Shown piece by piece: positions 1-8,035 of a stretch of DNA of 35,022 nt. How positions within the stretch are numbered: position 1 is the first letter of the stretch; each line of letters begins with the position of its first letter. The position numbers and the translations under genes are program-made. Below the pieces are notes generated by a model, which searched no databases, was not told where the DNA came from, and was given only the letters and a program-made list of their open reading frames with translations. Source of the DNA: DASWHD01 sp036393335 (GTDB taxonomy: Bacteria; CG2-30-53-67; CG2-30-70-394); contig DASWHD010000189.1 of NCBI GenBank assembly GCA_036393335.1, positions 1 to 35,022 on the forward strand, read 5' to 3'.

Positions 1-791
1 GCCATGCGAATCTTGCCGTGCTCGATCCTGGTGTGGCACCAGAGGCAATCCACCTGCTTCTCGGTGACATGTTTGTCGTGAATCAGCGCCACCTCCGAGT
101 ACCTCTCCACGCGGTCCACGTGGCACAGGAAGCACTTGTCCCGGGGCGTCACGCCGTCGCCCCGGCTGACCTCCACGTGGCACTCTTGGCACGAATGGCC
201 TGCGGCCAACGCCTGGTCGTGGGAGAACGTCCCCCCGGCAACCGGGACGGGCTCTGTCGGAGCTCCGTGACACGACGGGCAGCCGGTGACTGCCTGGTCG
301 TGGGGCACGCCCTTGAAGTGGCAGAGAAAGCAGACGTTCATCGACACCGTGATATGGCTACCCTGAACGATGTCGGAGTGGCAGCTCCGGCAATGCAAGC
401 GGATGCCGCGTTTCATCTCCGTGAAATGGGTCTTGTGATCGAAATGGATGCCGCGCTTGGTAAAGATCTCTTGCGACTCGATCAGACGCCGGTCATGGCA
501 GCCGGACTGTAGACAGTTCTTGTCGGGGACATTGGTGAGGGGCCGCGGGTTGTGAGCGCCGGCGAGAAACATGAACTGCGCTGCCATTGCTCGCTCCGGG
601 CTGTAATCATGGCATTTCAGGCACGGCACCATGTTGTGCGTAGAGGTCTTCCAGTTCTCGTAATACGGAACGATATAGTGGCACGATTTGCAGTTTTCCG
701 GATCCTTGAAGGAGACTTCTTTGGCGTAGACATACAGCCCGCCGACGATCAGGAGAAAGACGATCGCGAGGGCAAAAGATGTCTTCTTCAC
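1..791 (-). CDS. Membrane-anchored multihaem cytochrome c (NapC/NirT-like), 3' end cut by window edge
   Basis: The minus-strand frame stays open from a GTG at 791 to the window edge (263 codons seen). The start is preceded by AGGGAGGAG. The N-terminus (VKKTSFALAIVFLLIVGG) is a single membrane anchor or uncleaved signal. Nine haem c sites follow: CKSCH, CLKCH, a wider CLQSGCH (Cys-X4-Cys-His), CRSCH, CFLCH, CPSCH, CQECH, CFLCH and CLWCH. The opening layout, an anchor and then two closely spaced sites with aromatic residues between, resembles NapC/NirT/NrfH-type quinol-oxidising cytochromes. Many extra His residues could be distal ligands. The likely role is to take electrons from membrane quinol and pass them through periplasmic haems. 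The terminal partner is unknown because neighbours to the left are not visible. It is longer than a classical tetrahaem NapC. Class confidence is high; exact subfamily is uncertain. Confidence 0.88.
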   Translation of the reverse strand, partial: MKKTSFALAIVFLLIVGGLYVYAKEVSFKDPENCKSCHYIVPYYENWKTSTHNMVPCLKCHDYSPERAMAAQFMFLAGAHNPRPLTNVPDKNCLQSGCHDRRLIESQEIFTKRGIHFDHKTHFTEMKRGIRLHCRSCHSDIVQGSHITVSMNVCFLCHFKGVPHDQAVTGCPSCHGAPTEPVPVAGGTFSHDQALAAGHSCQECHVEVSRGDGVTPRDKCFLCHVDRVERYSEVALIHDKHVTEKQVDCLWCHTRIEHGKIRM

Positions 792-1247
792 CGTGACTCC
801 TCCCTTGTCGTTAAGCGTTGCTTACCGGCTTCCACAATCCCAACGCGTGAAAGCGAACATAGCACCGCCATTTAGGTGCGGCAAACTGGGCTGTGCGCCG
901 TACCGTCGGCGGATCCGGCGAGGGTCCGCGACCGGGTGTCTGCTGGCCCCGGGGGCTCAGCCCTCAGCACGGGCACCTGCGGTCCGCCGCGGTGGTCGGC
1001 GTGCTTCGCGGCATGCGATGCATGGCCGGTAAGGCTGGCCTGTCATCCGCTACCACGCGCCGCGGTGCGGATCCCGCGCGAGCCTGCGGATGAGGCGGTC
1101 TCCGATACATCGCGCGGCCCGGCCGCCTGCGCTTCAGGGCACCACGCGAATCGTCACGACTTCGGTGTCAGCACAGAGCCCTTGGTGTCCGCTCCCAACG
1201 GTCAGCCGTACGAAGCCGACGGCTGACCGCTGAGAGCCGACGGCGGA
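792..1247. other. Intergenic spacer between flgE and the cytochrome gene
   Basis: About 455 bp with no convincing gene. The open frames here are GC-rich, low-complexity and lack family resemblance. The left end carries the ribosome binding site of the cytochrome gene. The right end, from about 1183, is made of degenerate 7-nt units, such as CGGCTGA followed by CCGCTGA, and contains one perfect hairpin. No tRNA or other RNA gene was recognised. Confidence 0.5.
1200..1228 (-). terminator. Hairpin downstream of flgE
   Basis: Perfect 10-bp arms (GGTCAGCCGT and ACGGCTGACC) around a 9-nt loop, lying 20 nt past the flgE stop codon. There is no T-run on either side, so it may be a Rho-type or mRNA-stabilising end rather than an intrinsic terminator. 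It is embedded in 7-nt repeat sequence like that found in other spacers of this operon. Confidence 0.4.
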
Positions 1248-2531
1248 TTACTGGATCAGGCTGATCAGGTCGACCAGCATCTGATCGGTGGTGCGGATGG
1301 TGCGGGTGTTGGCCTGGTAGCCGCGTTGCACCTGGATCATGTTGACGAACTCGGTGGCGAGATCGACGTTGGACTTCTCCAAGGCGGCGCTGGAGATCAA
1401 CCCACGGCCGCCGGTGTCCGGGCTGCCCACGAGGGGTTGACCGGAGGCGGTGGTCTCGATGAACAGGTTGCCGCCGAGGCGCCGCAGCCCCCCGTCGTTG
1501 GCGAAGGTCGCCAGGGCGATGCGCCCGATCACGCGCGTCCCGCCATTGGAAAAGGCACCCTCGATGTCCCCGTTGTCGTTGATGCCGATGTTGAGGAGCA
1601 CACCGGCGCCGAAGCCGTCCTGGGTCTGCGCCGCGACGTTGGAGGGGCTGCCGAACTGGGTGGTGCCATCGAGGCCGGTGACGCTGCCCTCGGAGTTGAT
1701 GTTGGTGCCGAAGTCCGACGCAATGGTGTGGGGTATGGTGAGATCGTTCCAGGTGACGGAGATCGGGGTGGTGGTCGTCTCATCGAACAGCGCCCCATCG
1801 CCGGTGAAGGCGAGCGTGCCGCTGCCCACCTGGGTGAGGGTGGTGTCCGTAGGTAACGGGTTGGTGATCTCGGTCTTGTCTACCGCCGCGTACCACTCCC
1901 AGTTGAGCGAGCTGGCCTTGCGGAAGAAGAAGGTGAGGAAGTGGTCGTTGCCCAGGGTGTCGTAGACCGTCAGGGTGGTGGAGAAGTTGGAGGTATTGGT
2001 GGTGTCGTTGATGTCGAATGCCGGCGGTGCAGTGACGCGCGAGTCGAGGTTGGCACCGATGGTGGCGGTGGTGGTGGCCTGGGGCGGTGCGTTGTGCTCG
2101 ATGACGATGTCGCTCAAGCCGCTAGCGATATTGCCCATCTCGTCGGCCGCGAATCCCCGCACCGCGTACCCAGCGGTGTTCACCAGCACCCCGTCCTTGT
2201 CGAAGTGGAAGCGGCCGGCCCGCGTGAAGGAGTCACTGCCATCCTTGCGAACCATGAAGAAACCGCGACCATCGACCGCCAGGTCGGTCGCACCGCCGGT
2301 CGTCTCGAAGGAGCCCTGGGAGAGGTCAAATGCGATGCCGGACAGGGCGGTACCGGCGCCCAGGGCCTGCTCGGAGCCGATGCTCGCGCCGAGCAGATCC
2401 TCGAAGGTCGCCGACGAGGCCTTGAAGCCGATCGTGTTGACGTTGGCGATGTTGTCGCCGATCACGGACATGGCGTTGCCATTGGTGTTGAGGCCGCTGA
2501 TGCCGACGAACAGGGAGCTGAGAATGGACAT
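1248..2531 (-). CDS. flgE: Flagellar hook protein FlgE
   Basis: 427 residues. The N-terminus (MSILSSLFVGISGLN, then GDNIANVNTIGFK) and the C-terminus (FVNMIQVQRGYQANTRTI, then DQMLVDLISLIQ) are the paired D0/D1 helices of FlgE/FlgF/FlgG-type axial proteins. The internal region is rich in Thr, Gly and Asn beta-structure, as in the hook D1/D2 domains. Length and position directly after flgD identify it as the hook rather than a rod protein. It polymerises under the FlgD cap into the curved hook joining rod and filament. The start has a good ribosome binding site (TAGGAG, 7 nt upstream). It is the last gene of the operon; a hairpin and a long spacer follow. Confidence 0.96.
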   Translation of the reverse strand: MSILSSLFVGISGLNTNGNAMSVIGDNIANVNTIGFKASSATFEDLLGASIGSEQALGAGTALSGIAFDLSQGSFETTGGATDLAVDGRGFFMVRKDGSDSFTRAGRFHFDKDGVLVNTAGYAVRGFAADEMGNIASGLSDIVIEHNAPPQATTTATIGANLDSRVTAPPAFDINDTTNTSNFSTTLTVYDTLGNDHFLTFFFRKASSLNWEWYAAVDKTEITNPLPTDTTLTQVGSGTLAFTGDGALFDETTTTPISVTWNDLTIPHTIASDFGTNINSEGSVTGLDGTTQFGSPSNVAAQTQDGFGAGVLLNIGINDNGDIEGAFSNGGTRVIGRIALATFANDGGLRRLGGNLFIETTASGQPLVGSPDTGGRGLISSAALEKSNVDLATEFVNMIQVQRGYQANTRTIRTTDQMLVDLISLIQ

Positions 2532-2560
2532 GGCGTGCTCCTAAATGAGTGGGGTTCGAG

Positions 2561-3223
2561 CTATTGATACAGCTCATGGATGGCGGAGATGGGGGTACGG
2601 CCATGGGTGGTGAGGAGCCATGGCTCGGTCCCGGACAGGTCGATGCCGGTGACCGTCTGGGCGCCGATTAGCTGAGTGGCGATGGGATTACCGTCGCCGT
2701 CGATTGCGCTCACCGCGAGGTGGTAGTCACCGGCGACGGCACGGCTCCCGTCGCGGGTCATGCCGTCCCACGTGGCCCGATGCACGCCCTGAGGCAGCGC
2801 GCCGAGGTCCACGGTGGAGATGAGCTTGCCCGCGTCGTCGGTGACGGTGACCGCGACTTGTGCCGCGTCGCCCGCGAGCTCGACGCGCAGCGGCAAATTA
2901 CCGACGTCATCGAGGTGGAGCTGCTCCACCGGGGCCTCGACCTGGCGTCCGAGAAAGCCCAGCGCCTGGAGGGTGGAAAGGCCCGCCTGGCTGGCGAGCA
3001 GGTCATCGAACTTGCCGTTCAGATTGGTGAGCTGCTCCAGGGACGAGAACTGGGCGAGCTGGGCGGTGAACGCCGTGTTGTCCATCGGATCAAGCGGATC
3101 CTGGTACTGGAGCTGGGTGGTGAGCAGCTTGAGGAACTCGAGCTTGTCCACCGCGTGGCCGTCCGTACCGGCGGCTTGCGCGGTGGGAGCAAGGGCAGCG
3201 GCGAGACTGTTTTGGACTTCCAT
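2561..3223 (-). CDS. flgD: Flagellar hook-capping protein FlgD
   Basis: 220 residues. The conserved N-terminal block is present: KLEFLKLLTTQLQYQDP, then LDPMDN, then AQFSSLEQL. It is followed by the FlgD Ig/TNXB-like part with GDAAQVAVTVTDDAGK and a FlgI-like WDGMTRDG turn. FlgD forms the temporary cap that guides hook subunit assembly. It lies 29 bp upstream of flgE and 24 bp downstream of fliK, the usual order. A GAGAGG ribosome binding site precedes the ATG. No anomalies seen. Confidence 0.95.
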   Translation of the reverse strand: MEVQNSLAAALAPTAQAAGTDGHAVDKLEFLKLLTTQLQYQDPLDPMDNTAFTAQLAQFSSLEQLTNLNGKFDDLLASQAGLSTLQALGFLGRQVEAPVEQLHLDDVGNLPLRVELAGDAAQVAVTVTDDAGKLISTVDLGALPQGVHRATWDGMTRDGSRAVAGDYHLAVSAIDGDGNPIATQLIGAQTVTGIDLSGTEPWLLTTHGRTPISAIHELYQ

Positions 3224-3247
3224 GACGGCACCTCTCGGAAAGGGGGA

Positions 3248-4849
3248 TCACGCGACGCGGTGGAAGAGCCGGTGGTCGCGCCGGCGCGGTGTGGGCGTGG
3301 TGGATGGCGACAAGGAGTGCCCGGTGTCAGCACGGGGCGCGGCCTGAGCACCGCCGTTCGGGCGCTGCCAGTTGCGCTCCCCGGAGCCGTGACGCAGGTC
3401 GACCGAGAGCTGCGGATCGGCGAAGCCCTGGGAGACAAGCTGCTCGCGCAAGCCCGCGAGGTGCTGGGTCAGGAGATCGCGGGCCCCCTCGGTATGGGCC
3501 ACGAGGTGGGCATGAATCATTTCCCGTCCCACCACCAGCGACAGCTCCACACGGCCGAGCTCCGGTGGATGGAGGGTGATGTCGAGGCGATGCTCCCCGC
3601 TCGGCGCGGCACGCAACATCTCGGTCGAGAGCACCTCGGTGAGCCGCTCGGACGCAACCGGTGACGTGACCGCCACGGGTGATGCGGTCTCCGGCGCGGC
3701 CGTCACACCCGGGGCGTGGTGGACCGGTGCAGCGTGCACCGTGTCGCCCGCGGCGACCACGGGCGAGAGGAGTGTGTGGGATGCGTCGTGGGGCGGCGCG
3801 TCGCCGGTCCCTACGGGTGTGCGGCCTCGCACCCGGAATGGCGGGGCCGCGGCAACGGGGGACCGAGCCTCCTTCTCGGTTTCTCCGACTTCGTTTAATG
3901 GCAGCGGCATGCCGCCCTTCGTCGGTGTATGCACCTTGGTTTGAGTCACTGCATCGGGCATGGGGAATGCTTCGTGCTGTGCACGGCCGGGTACGGTCTC
4001 CCCGCCCTCATCCGTGGTCGCGGCCGGCACGCTCGCCGGAGGCGCCTCGGTCGCCTCGTCGAGTATGACCACGACCGCCGGGGCTGGCGCCGTGGAGATC
4101 GCCCCCGGCGCGATCGGCGTGTGCTCGGCCGGGGTCGGCGCATGGCTCACCGGAGCCACAGCGTTCTGGCGCAGGGGTGGGGCGCCTGGGTACCGCCGCT
4201 CCGCCACACCGCGGGTGGGGATGGTGGGCGGGGTCATCATGGTCGCGATGGGCACCTTTGCCGGCGGCGTCTCGCTCTCGCCGTCGAGCGTGACAATGAC
4301 CGCCGGGGCTGGCGCCGTGGGGGGCGTCTCCGGTGCGATCGACGCGCCATCGGCCACGGTGGGCCCCACGTTCACCGGAGCAGCGGCGCCCTGGAGCTGC
4401 GTTGGCGGCGCGGTGTCGTTGGCGATGACCAACGGAGGTGCGGTTCGCGTGACCGGTGGAGGAGCGGCTGGAGAGACCGGCGGATCCACCGGCGGCGCGG
4501 CCACTTCCCTCCCTGCATGCTCACCCACCACGGGGTTGGCGGTGGCAGTTTGTGTGGGTGCCCCGATTGCCGGGACGGGCATGGCTGGGCCGAAGCGAGC
4601 GGCGGTGAAACGATCGCCCTCGGGCGGATCGTCCTCCGCCGGATCGCTGCCACCGCCGGGTTGGGTCTCCGCGGCCGGCGCTCGCGCATCCACCACGGGT
4701 GCGGCGGTCTGCGAGTCCCTCGGCAGGTCGGCGAAGAAGGCGAGCAAGGCATCGAAAAAGCGGTCCTCGCCATCGCCGGGTGCCACCGACATCACCGGGG
4801 CGGAAGCCGGCATGGCCGTGGTGAGAGATCCCATCGGTACCGACGTCAT
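3248..4849 (-). CDS. fliK: Flagellar hook-length control protein FliK
   Basis: 533 residues. The first 350 or so are Pro/Ala/Thr-rich and low in predicted order, as expected for the secreted molecular ruler. The conserved hook-length domain lies near residues 420-490 (LDITLHPPELGRVELSL, then LREQLVSQGF) and switches the FlhB export specificity. The ruler part carries a duplicated segment of about 26 residues near 175-200 and 251-277, with APAVIVTLDGE matching APAVVVILDEA, visible at DNA level too. A good AAGGAG site precedes the ATG. It lies between motE and flgD. N-terminal sequence of this family is poorly conserved, so the call rests on the C-terminal domain and context. Confidence 0.92.
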   Translation of the reverse strand: MTSVPMGSLTTAMPASAPVMSVAPGDGEDRFFDALLAFFADLPRDSQTAAPVVDARAPAAETQPGGGSDPAEDDPPEGDRFTAARFGPAMPVPAIGAPTQTATANPVVGEHAGREVAAPPVDPPVSPAAPPPVTRTAPPLVIANDTAPPTQLQGAAAPVNVGPTVADGASIAPETPPTAPAPAVIVTLDGESETPPAKVPIATMMTPPTIPTRGVAERRYPGAPPLRQNAVAPVSHAPTPAEHTPIAPGAISTAPAPAVVVILDEATEAPPASVPAATTDEGGETVPGRAQHEAFPMPDAVTQTKVHTPTKGGMPLPLNEVGETEKEARSPVAAAPPFRVRGRTPVGTGDAPPHDASHTLLSPVVAAGDTVHAAPVHHAPGVTAAPETASPVAVTSPVASERLTEVLSTEMLRAAPSGEHRLDITLHPPELGRVELSLVVGREMIHAHLVAHTEGARDLLTQHLAGLREQLVSQGFADPQLSVDLRHGSGERNWQRPNGGAQAAPRADTGHSLSPSTTPTPRRRDHRLFHRVA

Positions 4850-4876
4850 AGAGTCTCCTTGCGTGGGGATGGACGC

Positions 4877-5440
4877 CTACTCCAGGCCCGGCCCCATGAG
4901 GCGCGCGATGCTTACCGCCTTCGCCGGAGGCAGGAGGTCCATGATCTTGGCGGCCTTCTTCTCGTTCATGCGGCTGAGGATGTGGGTGGCGAGACGCTCG
5001 TCCATGGTACCGATCGCCGCGGCCGCGGGAGCGGGTTTCATCGCCATGTAGACCTTCACGAGCTGGGCGATATCGGCCTCCTCCAGCTTGCGCCAGCGCG
5101 TCAGGTAGTCCTCCATCGCCTCTTGCAGGGCGGCGAGTCGGTCCAGGCGCTGGTCGAGCACGTCGCGCAGCAGGGTGAGCTGGCGCTCGCGATCGTCCAG
5201 CTCCAAGGCGCGGGCATCGAGGGCCTGGCGCCGCCGCGCCAGGTCGAAGACGTCGGTGTCGGGGAGCCGCGGCAGGGCCTCGCCGCGGATCACGGCCACC
5301 TCCTCTTGGTCGACCATGACGTCGGGGGCGTCCTCCTCCTCGGCGCTCTCCTGGGCGGTGAGGGTGCTGGCGAGCACGGCGCACAATCCGAGGATCAGGG
5401 CGATGGCGAGCCAGTAGCGGAGTCGGACGCGGCTATCCAT
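4877..5440 (-). CDS. motE: MotE-like flagellar motor chaperone (MgtE_N-type fold)
   Basis: 187 residues. The start is the ATG at 5440, overlapping the fliJ end by 8 bp; longer upstream readings in this frame are the shadow of fliJ. One N-terminal membrane helix (YWLAIALILGLCAVLAS) is followed by an acidic linker. A long Leu/Arg coiled coil covers roughly residues 60-120. The C-terminal MgtE_N-like helical region (KPAPAAAAIGTMDERLATHI, then LSRMNEKKAAKIMDLLP) completes it. Proteins of this design next to fliJ/fliK act in the periplasm as chaperones for MotB or otherwise assist the stator. It sits between fliJ and fliK, the typical place. Family assignment is good; the specific biochemical role is by analogy. 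Confidence 0.85.
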   Translation of the reverse strand: MDSRVRLRYWLAIALILGLCAVLASTLTAQESAEEEDAPDVMVDQEEVAVIRGEALPRLPDTDVFDLARRRQALDARALELDDRERQLTLLRDVLDQRLDRLAALQEAMEDYLTRWRKLEEADIAQLVKVYMAMKPAPAAAAIGTMDERLATHILSRMNEKKAAKIMDLLPPAKAVSIARLMGPGLE

Positions 5441-5864
5441 GGCGGCGGGAGGCGATCTCGTCGATGTCGCGTTGTTCCTGGCGGCGTGCCTCGACCTGGT
5501 ACGCGGCGAGATCGCGGTCGCGCAGGGTCTCCACCGCCTTGTGATCGCGGCGGGCGGCGAGCAGCGCGTTGCGGACTTTGAGGATCTCGCCAGCCAGATC
5601 GGCGAGGCGGCGCTCGCGGTCGCGGCGCCGGACCGTGAGGGCATGCAGGTAGTCCTCGGCGAGGCGCGCACGCGCCAGATCGCCTTGCACCACCAGATCC
5701 TGGCGCTCGCGGCGCGTGCGGCGCATTTCCTCGTCCAGGGCGTGGACCTCGTCCCGGATGCCGCTCGCCGCGGTGCCCAGGTGCGCGAGGTCCTCCCGCC
5801 GCTGCTCCTCCACCAAGCGGCGCTGTTCGAGGACGGTCTGGAGACGGAAGACAAACGGCTTCAT
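5433..5864 (-). CDS. fliJ: Flagellar export protein FliJ
   Basis: 143 residues, almost entirely alpha-helical coiled coil rich in Arg, Glu and Gln. It starts MKPFVFRLQTVLEQRRLVEE, the FliJ signature N-terminus. FliJ is the soluble stalk that inserts into the FliI ATPase ring and links it to FlhA. The ATG at 5864 overlaps the fliI stop codon (TGATG), indicating translational coupling; a longer upstream reading would run into fliI. The end overlaps motE by 8 bp. Confidence 0.93.
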   Translation of the reverse strand: MKPFVFRLQTVLEQRRLVEEQRREDLAHLGTAASGIRDEVHALDEEMRRTRRERQDLVVQGDLARARLAEDYLHALTVRRRDRERRLADLAGEILKVRNALLAARRDHKAVETLRDRDLAAYQVEARRQEQRDIDEIASRRHG

Positions 5865-7225
5865 CACTCGCCCTCGGCGGGGGTGATCTCGGGGAAAATC
5901 CGTTGCAGTTGCTCGAAGCTTTCCGCCATGCGGCACGGGCGATCGACGCCTTGCTGGAGGTAGGCACGCAGCGCGGTGATGCGGTCCACGGCCTTGTCGA
6001 CATTCGGGTTGTTGCCACGCGTGTAGGCGCCAATGTTGATCAGGTCCTCGGCACGGGCGTAGTCGGCCAGACAGCCGATGAACGCCGCCACGAGCCGCCG
6101 CTGGTGCGGCGTGGTGAGCTGGGTGATCAGCCGCGACACGCTGGCCGGGACGTCGATGGCGGGGAATTGCTGGCGTGCCGCCAGCTCCCGCGATAGGACG
6201 ATGTGGCCGTCGAGAACGCCGCGCATGTGGTCGGCGATCGGCTCGTTCAGGTCGTCACCCTCGACGAGCACGGTGTAGATGCCGGTGATCGAGCCGCGGC
6301 CCGCGCAGGTGCCGGCACGCTCGGTGATCTTTGGCAACAGGCTGAACACCGACGGCGGGTAGCCGCGGGTGGTGGGCGGCTCGCCGATGGCGAGGCCGAT
6401 CTCCCGCTGAGCGACGGCAAAGCGCGTTACCGAGTCCATCATCAGCAGCACGTCGTTGCCGTGGTCGCGGAAGTATTCGGCGATGGCGCATGCCACGAAG
6501 GCGGCGCGGGTGCGCTCCAGCGGCGACTGGTCGGAGGTGACGACCACCACTACCGAGCGCGCCAGGCCGCGGGCGCCGAGATCGCGCTCGATGAACTCTC
6601 GCACCTCGCGGCCGCGCTCGCCGATCAGGGCGATGACGTTGACGTCGGCACGGGTGTAGCGCGCCATCATACCCAGCAGGGTGGACTTGCCCACGCCCGA
6701 GCCGGCGAGGATGCCGATCCGCTGGCCGCGGCCGATGGTCAGCAGACCGTTGATCGCGCGCACCCCGAGGTCGAGGGGCTCGTCGATCGGCGTCCGCTGC
6801 ATGGAGCCTGGCGGTGTGGCGTACAGGGGATAGGCAGCCTCGGGGGCGAGGGACCCCTGTCCGTCGATCGGTCGGCCGAGGGCATCGATCACCCGTCCCA
6901 GGAGACAGTCACCGACGGCGACGCCGGCCTGAGGGGTGCGCGCCACCACGCGACTGCCCGGCCCCACGCCACGCAGGTCGCCGAGCGGCATGAGCAGCAC
7001 CCGGTCCTCCTTGAATCCCACCACTTCCGCGGCGATGCAGCTTGAGCCGTCGCGGGTGAAGATGTCGCAGGTGCCGCCGATGGAGGAGCCGCGGCCATAC
7101 GCCTCGATCACCACGCCGACCATGCGCGCGACCTTGCCGTCCACGCGCGGGCGCGGACGGGGTAGCTGCGCGATGAAAGGCGCGGCGACAAACGCCTCGC
7201 CGGCGGCCAGGGGGATCGGCGTCAC
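5864..7225 (-). CDS. fliI: Flagellum-specific ATPase FliI
   Basis: 453 residues from a GTG at 7225 that overlaps the fliH stop codon (GTGA). An ATG further upstream in the same frame is rejected because it would lie deep inside fliH. The protein has the Walker A GILAGSGVGKSTLLG, the ALIGERGREVREF block, Walker B VLLMMDSVTRFA, and the RGYPPSVFSLLPKITERAG stretch typical of T3SS/flagellar ATPases. It powers unfolding and entry of export substrates as a hexamer, with FliH as regulator and FliJ as central stalk. Length is normal for FliI. Confidence 0.96.
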   Translation of the reverse strand: MTPIPLAAGEAFVAAPFIAQLPRPRPRVDGKVARMVGVVIEAYGRGSSIGGTCDIFTRDGSSCIAAEVVGFKEDRVLLMPLGDLRGVGPGSRVVARTPQAGVAVGDCLLGRVIDALGRPIDGQGSLAPEAAYPLYATPPGSMQRTPIDEPLDLGVRAINGLLTIGRGQRIGILAGSGVGKSTLLGMMARYTRADVNVIALIGERGREVREFIERDLGARGLARSVVVVVTSDQSPLERTRAAFVACAIAEYFRDHGNDVLLMMDSVTRFAVAQREIGLAIGEPPTTRGYPPSVFSLLPKITERAGTCAGRGSITGIYTVLVEGDDLNEPIADHMRGVLDGHIVLSRELAARQQFPAIDVPASVSRLITQLTTPHQRRLVAAFIGCLADYARAEDLINIGAYTRGNNPNVDKAVDRITALRAYLQQGVDRPCRMAESFEQLQRIFPEITPAEGE

Positions 7226-7902
7226 GGCGGCCCCCCCTGAGGCAGGGTGCGGATCGCCTCCAGCAGGCGTTCGCGCGCCGTGGCGAGGAGGGTGTCGATC
7301 CGCGCGTCGAGGGACGTGGTGGGGGTCTCGATGCGGATGTCCCCCTGCTGTAGGTCGTGGGTCTCTTCCAGGCGCAATTGACCGACGGCGCTGAACAGGT
7401 GGCGCCACTCCTCTTGGCAGCTCTCGGCGTACGCGAGGTCGAGGGGGTGCATACGCAGGGTGATGGAGGTGGGGTCGTCCAGCTCGGTGAGAAAGTCCTG
7501 GACCCGTTCCAGAAGAAGGGAGCGATCGATGGTGAGCTCGCGGCGCACCAGGCGCTCGGCGACCGCCACCGCCAAGGCGACCAGCTCCTCGTGGGCCTCG
7601 CGGTAGATCTGTCGGCGCAGCTCGGTAAGGTCACCGAGGGTTTCGGCGATGGCATTCAGGTACGACACGGCCTTTTCTCGTCCGACCTCCAATCCCGCCC
7701 GCTCACCTGCGGCAAACCCCTCCTCGAACCCCTGCTGGGCGAGCTCGTCGAGGTCCAGCGGCGCGCGGGGAGGGATCACGACACCGGCGGTAACCGGACC
7801 ACCAGCAGGGGTGAAGGCGCCCCCCCCGGCACCCGGGTGGTCCGGCTGAAAGGGTGTGTTGCCGGCGGCAGCAAAGTCTGGGATGAAGCTCTCGGTCACC
7901 AT
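7222..7902 (-). CDS. fliH: Flagellar assembly protein FliH
   Basis: 226 residues. A variable Pro/Gly-rich N-terminus precedes a GXXXG-type helix (LAQQGFEEGFAAGERAGLEV). The conserved C-terminal domain (LAVAVAERLVRRELTIDRSL) binds the FliI N-terminus and anchors the ATPase to the C ring. The stop codon overlaps the fliI start. No Shine-Dalgarno is visible before the ATG; the sequence immediately upstream on the mRNA is a C-rich 7-nt array. A GTG one codon later is an alternative start. Confidence 0.93.
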   Translation of the reverse strand: MVTESFIPDFAAAGNTPFQPDHPGAGGGAFTPAGGPVTAGVVIPPRAPLDLDELAQQGFEEGFAAGERAGLEVGREKAVSYLNAIAETLGDLTELRRQIYREAHEELVALAVAVAERLVRRELTIDRSLLLERVQDFLTELDDPTSITLRMHPLDLAYAESCQEEWRHLFSAVGQLRLEETHDLQQGDIRIETPTTSLDARIDTLLATARERLLEAIRTLPQGGPP

Positions 7903-8035
7903 GGGTCAGGGGTCAGAGGACAGGGGTCGGGCGGATGCGGTCGATAGGAAACCCGGGGGGTGTGTCGTGCGTGGCTCAGGGGGGTCACGTCGTCGGCATC
8001 TGGCCTCTGGCCCCCGGGGCACTGACCCTGGCGCG
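7903..8035. repeat. Inverted 7-nt repeat arrays filling the fliG-fliH spacer
   Basis: On the plus strand, 7903-7933 consists of degenerate heptads (GGGTCAG, GGGTCAG, AGGACAG, GGGTCGG). At 7995-8033 the same kind of G-rich heptad lies on the minus strand (for example CCAGAGG then CCAGATG). The first array touches the fliH start codon and the second reaches the fliG stop codon. In the mRNA the arms could pair around about 60 nt of unrelated sequence; the best local match is about 11 of 13 positions. Confidence 0.65.

Noticed and set aside
876..1226. Open frames in the spacer right of the cytochrome gene
   Set aside because: Low-complexity Arg/Pro/Ala-rich readings typical of GC-rich noncoding DNA, no ribosome sites, overlap of several frames.
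3929..5581. 550-codon plus-strand frame opposite fliK, motE and fliJ
   Set aside because: It is antisense to three genes with clear family motifs; its composition (His/Arg/Gly-rich) is that of a complement-strand shadow.
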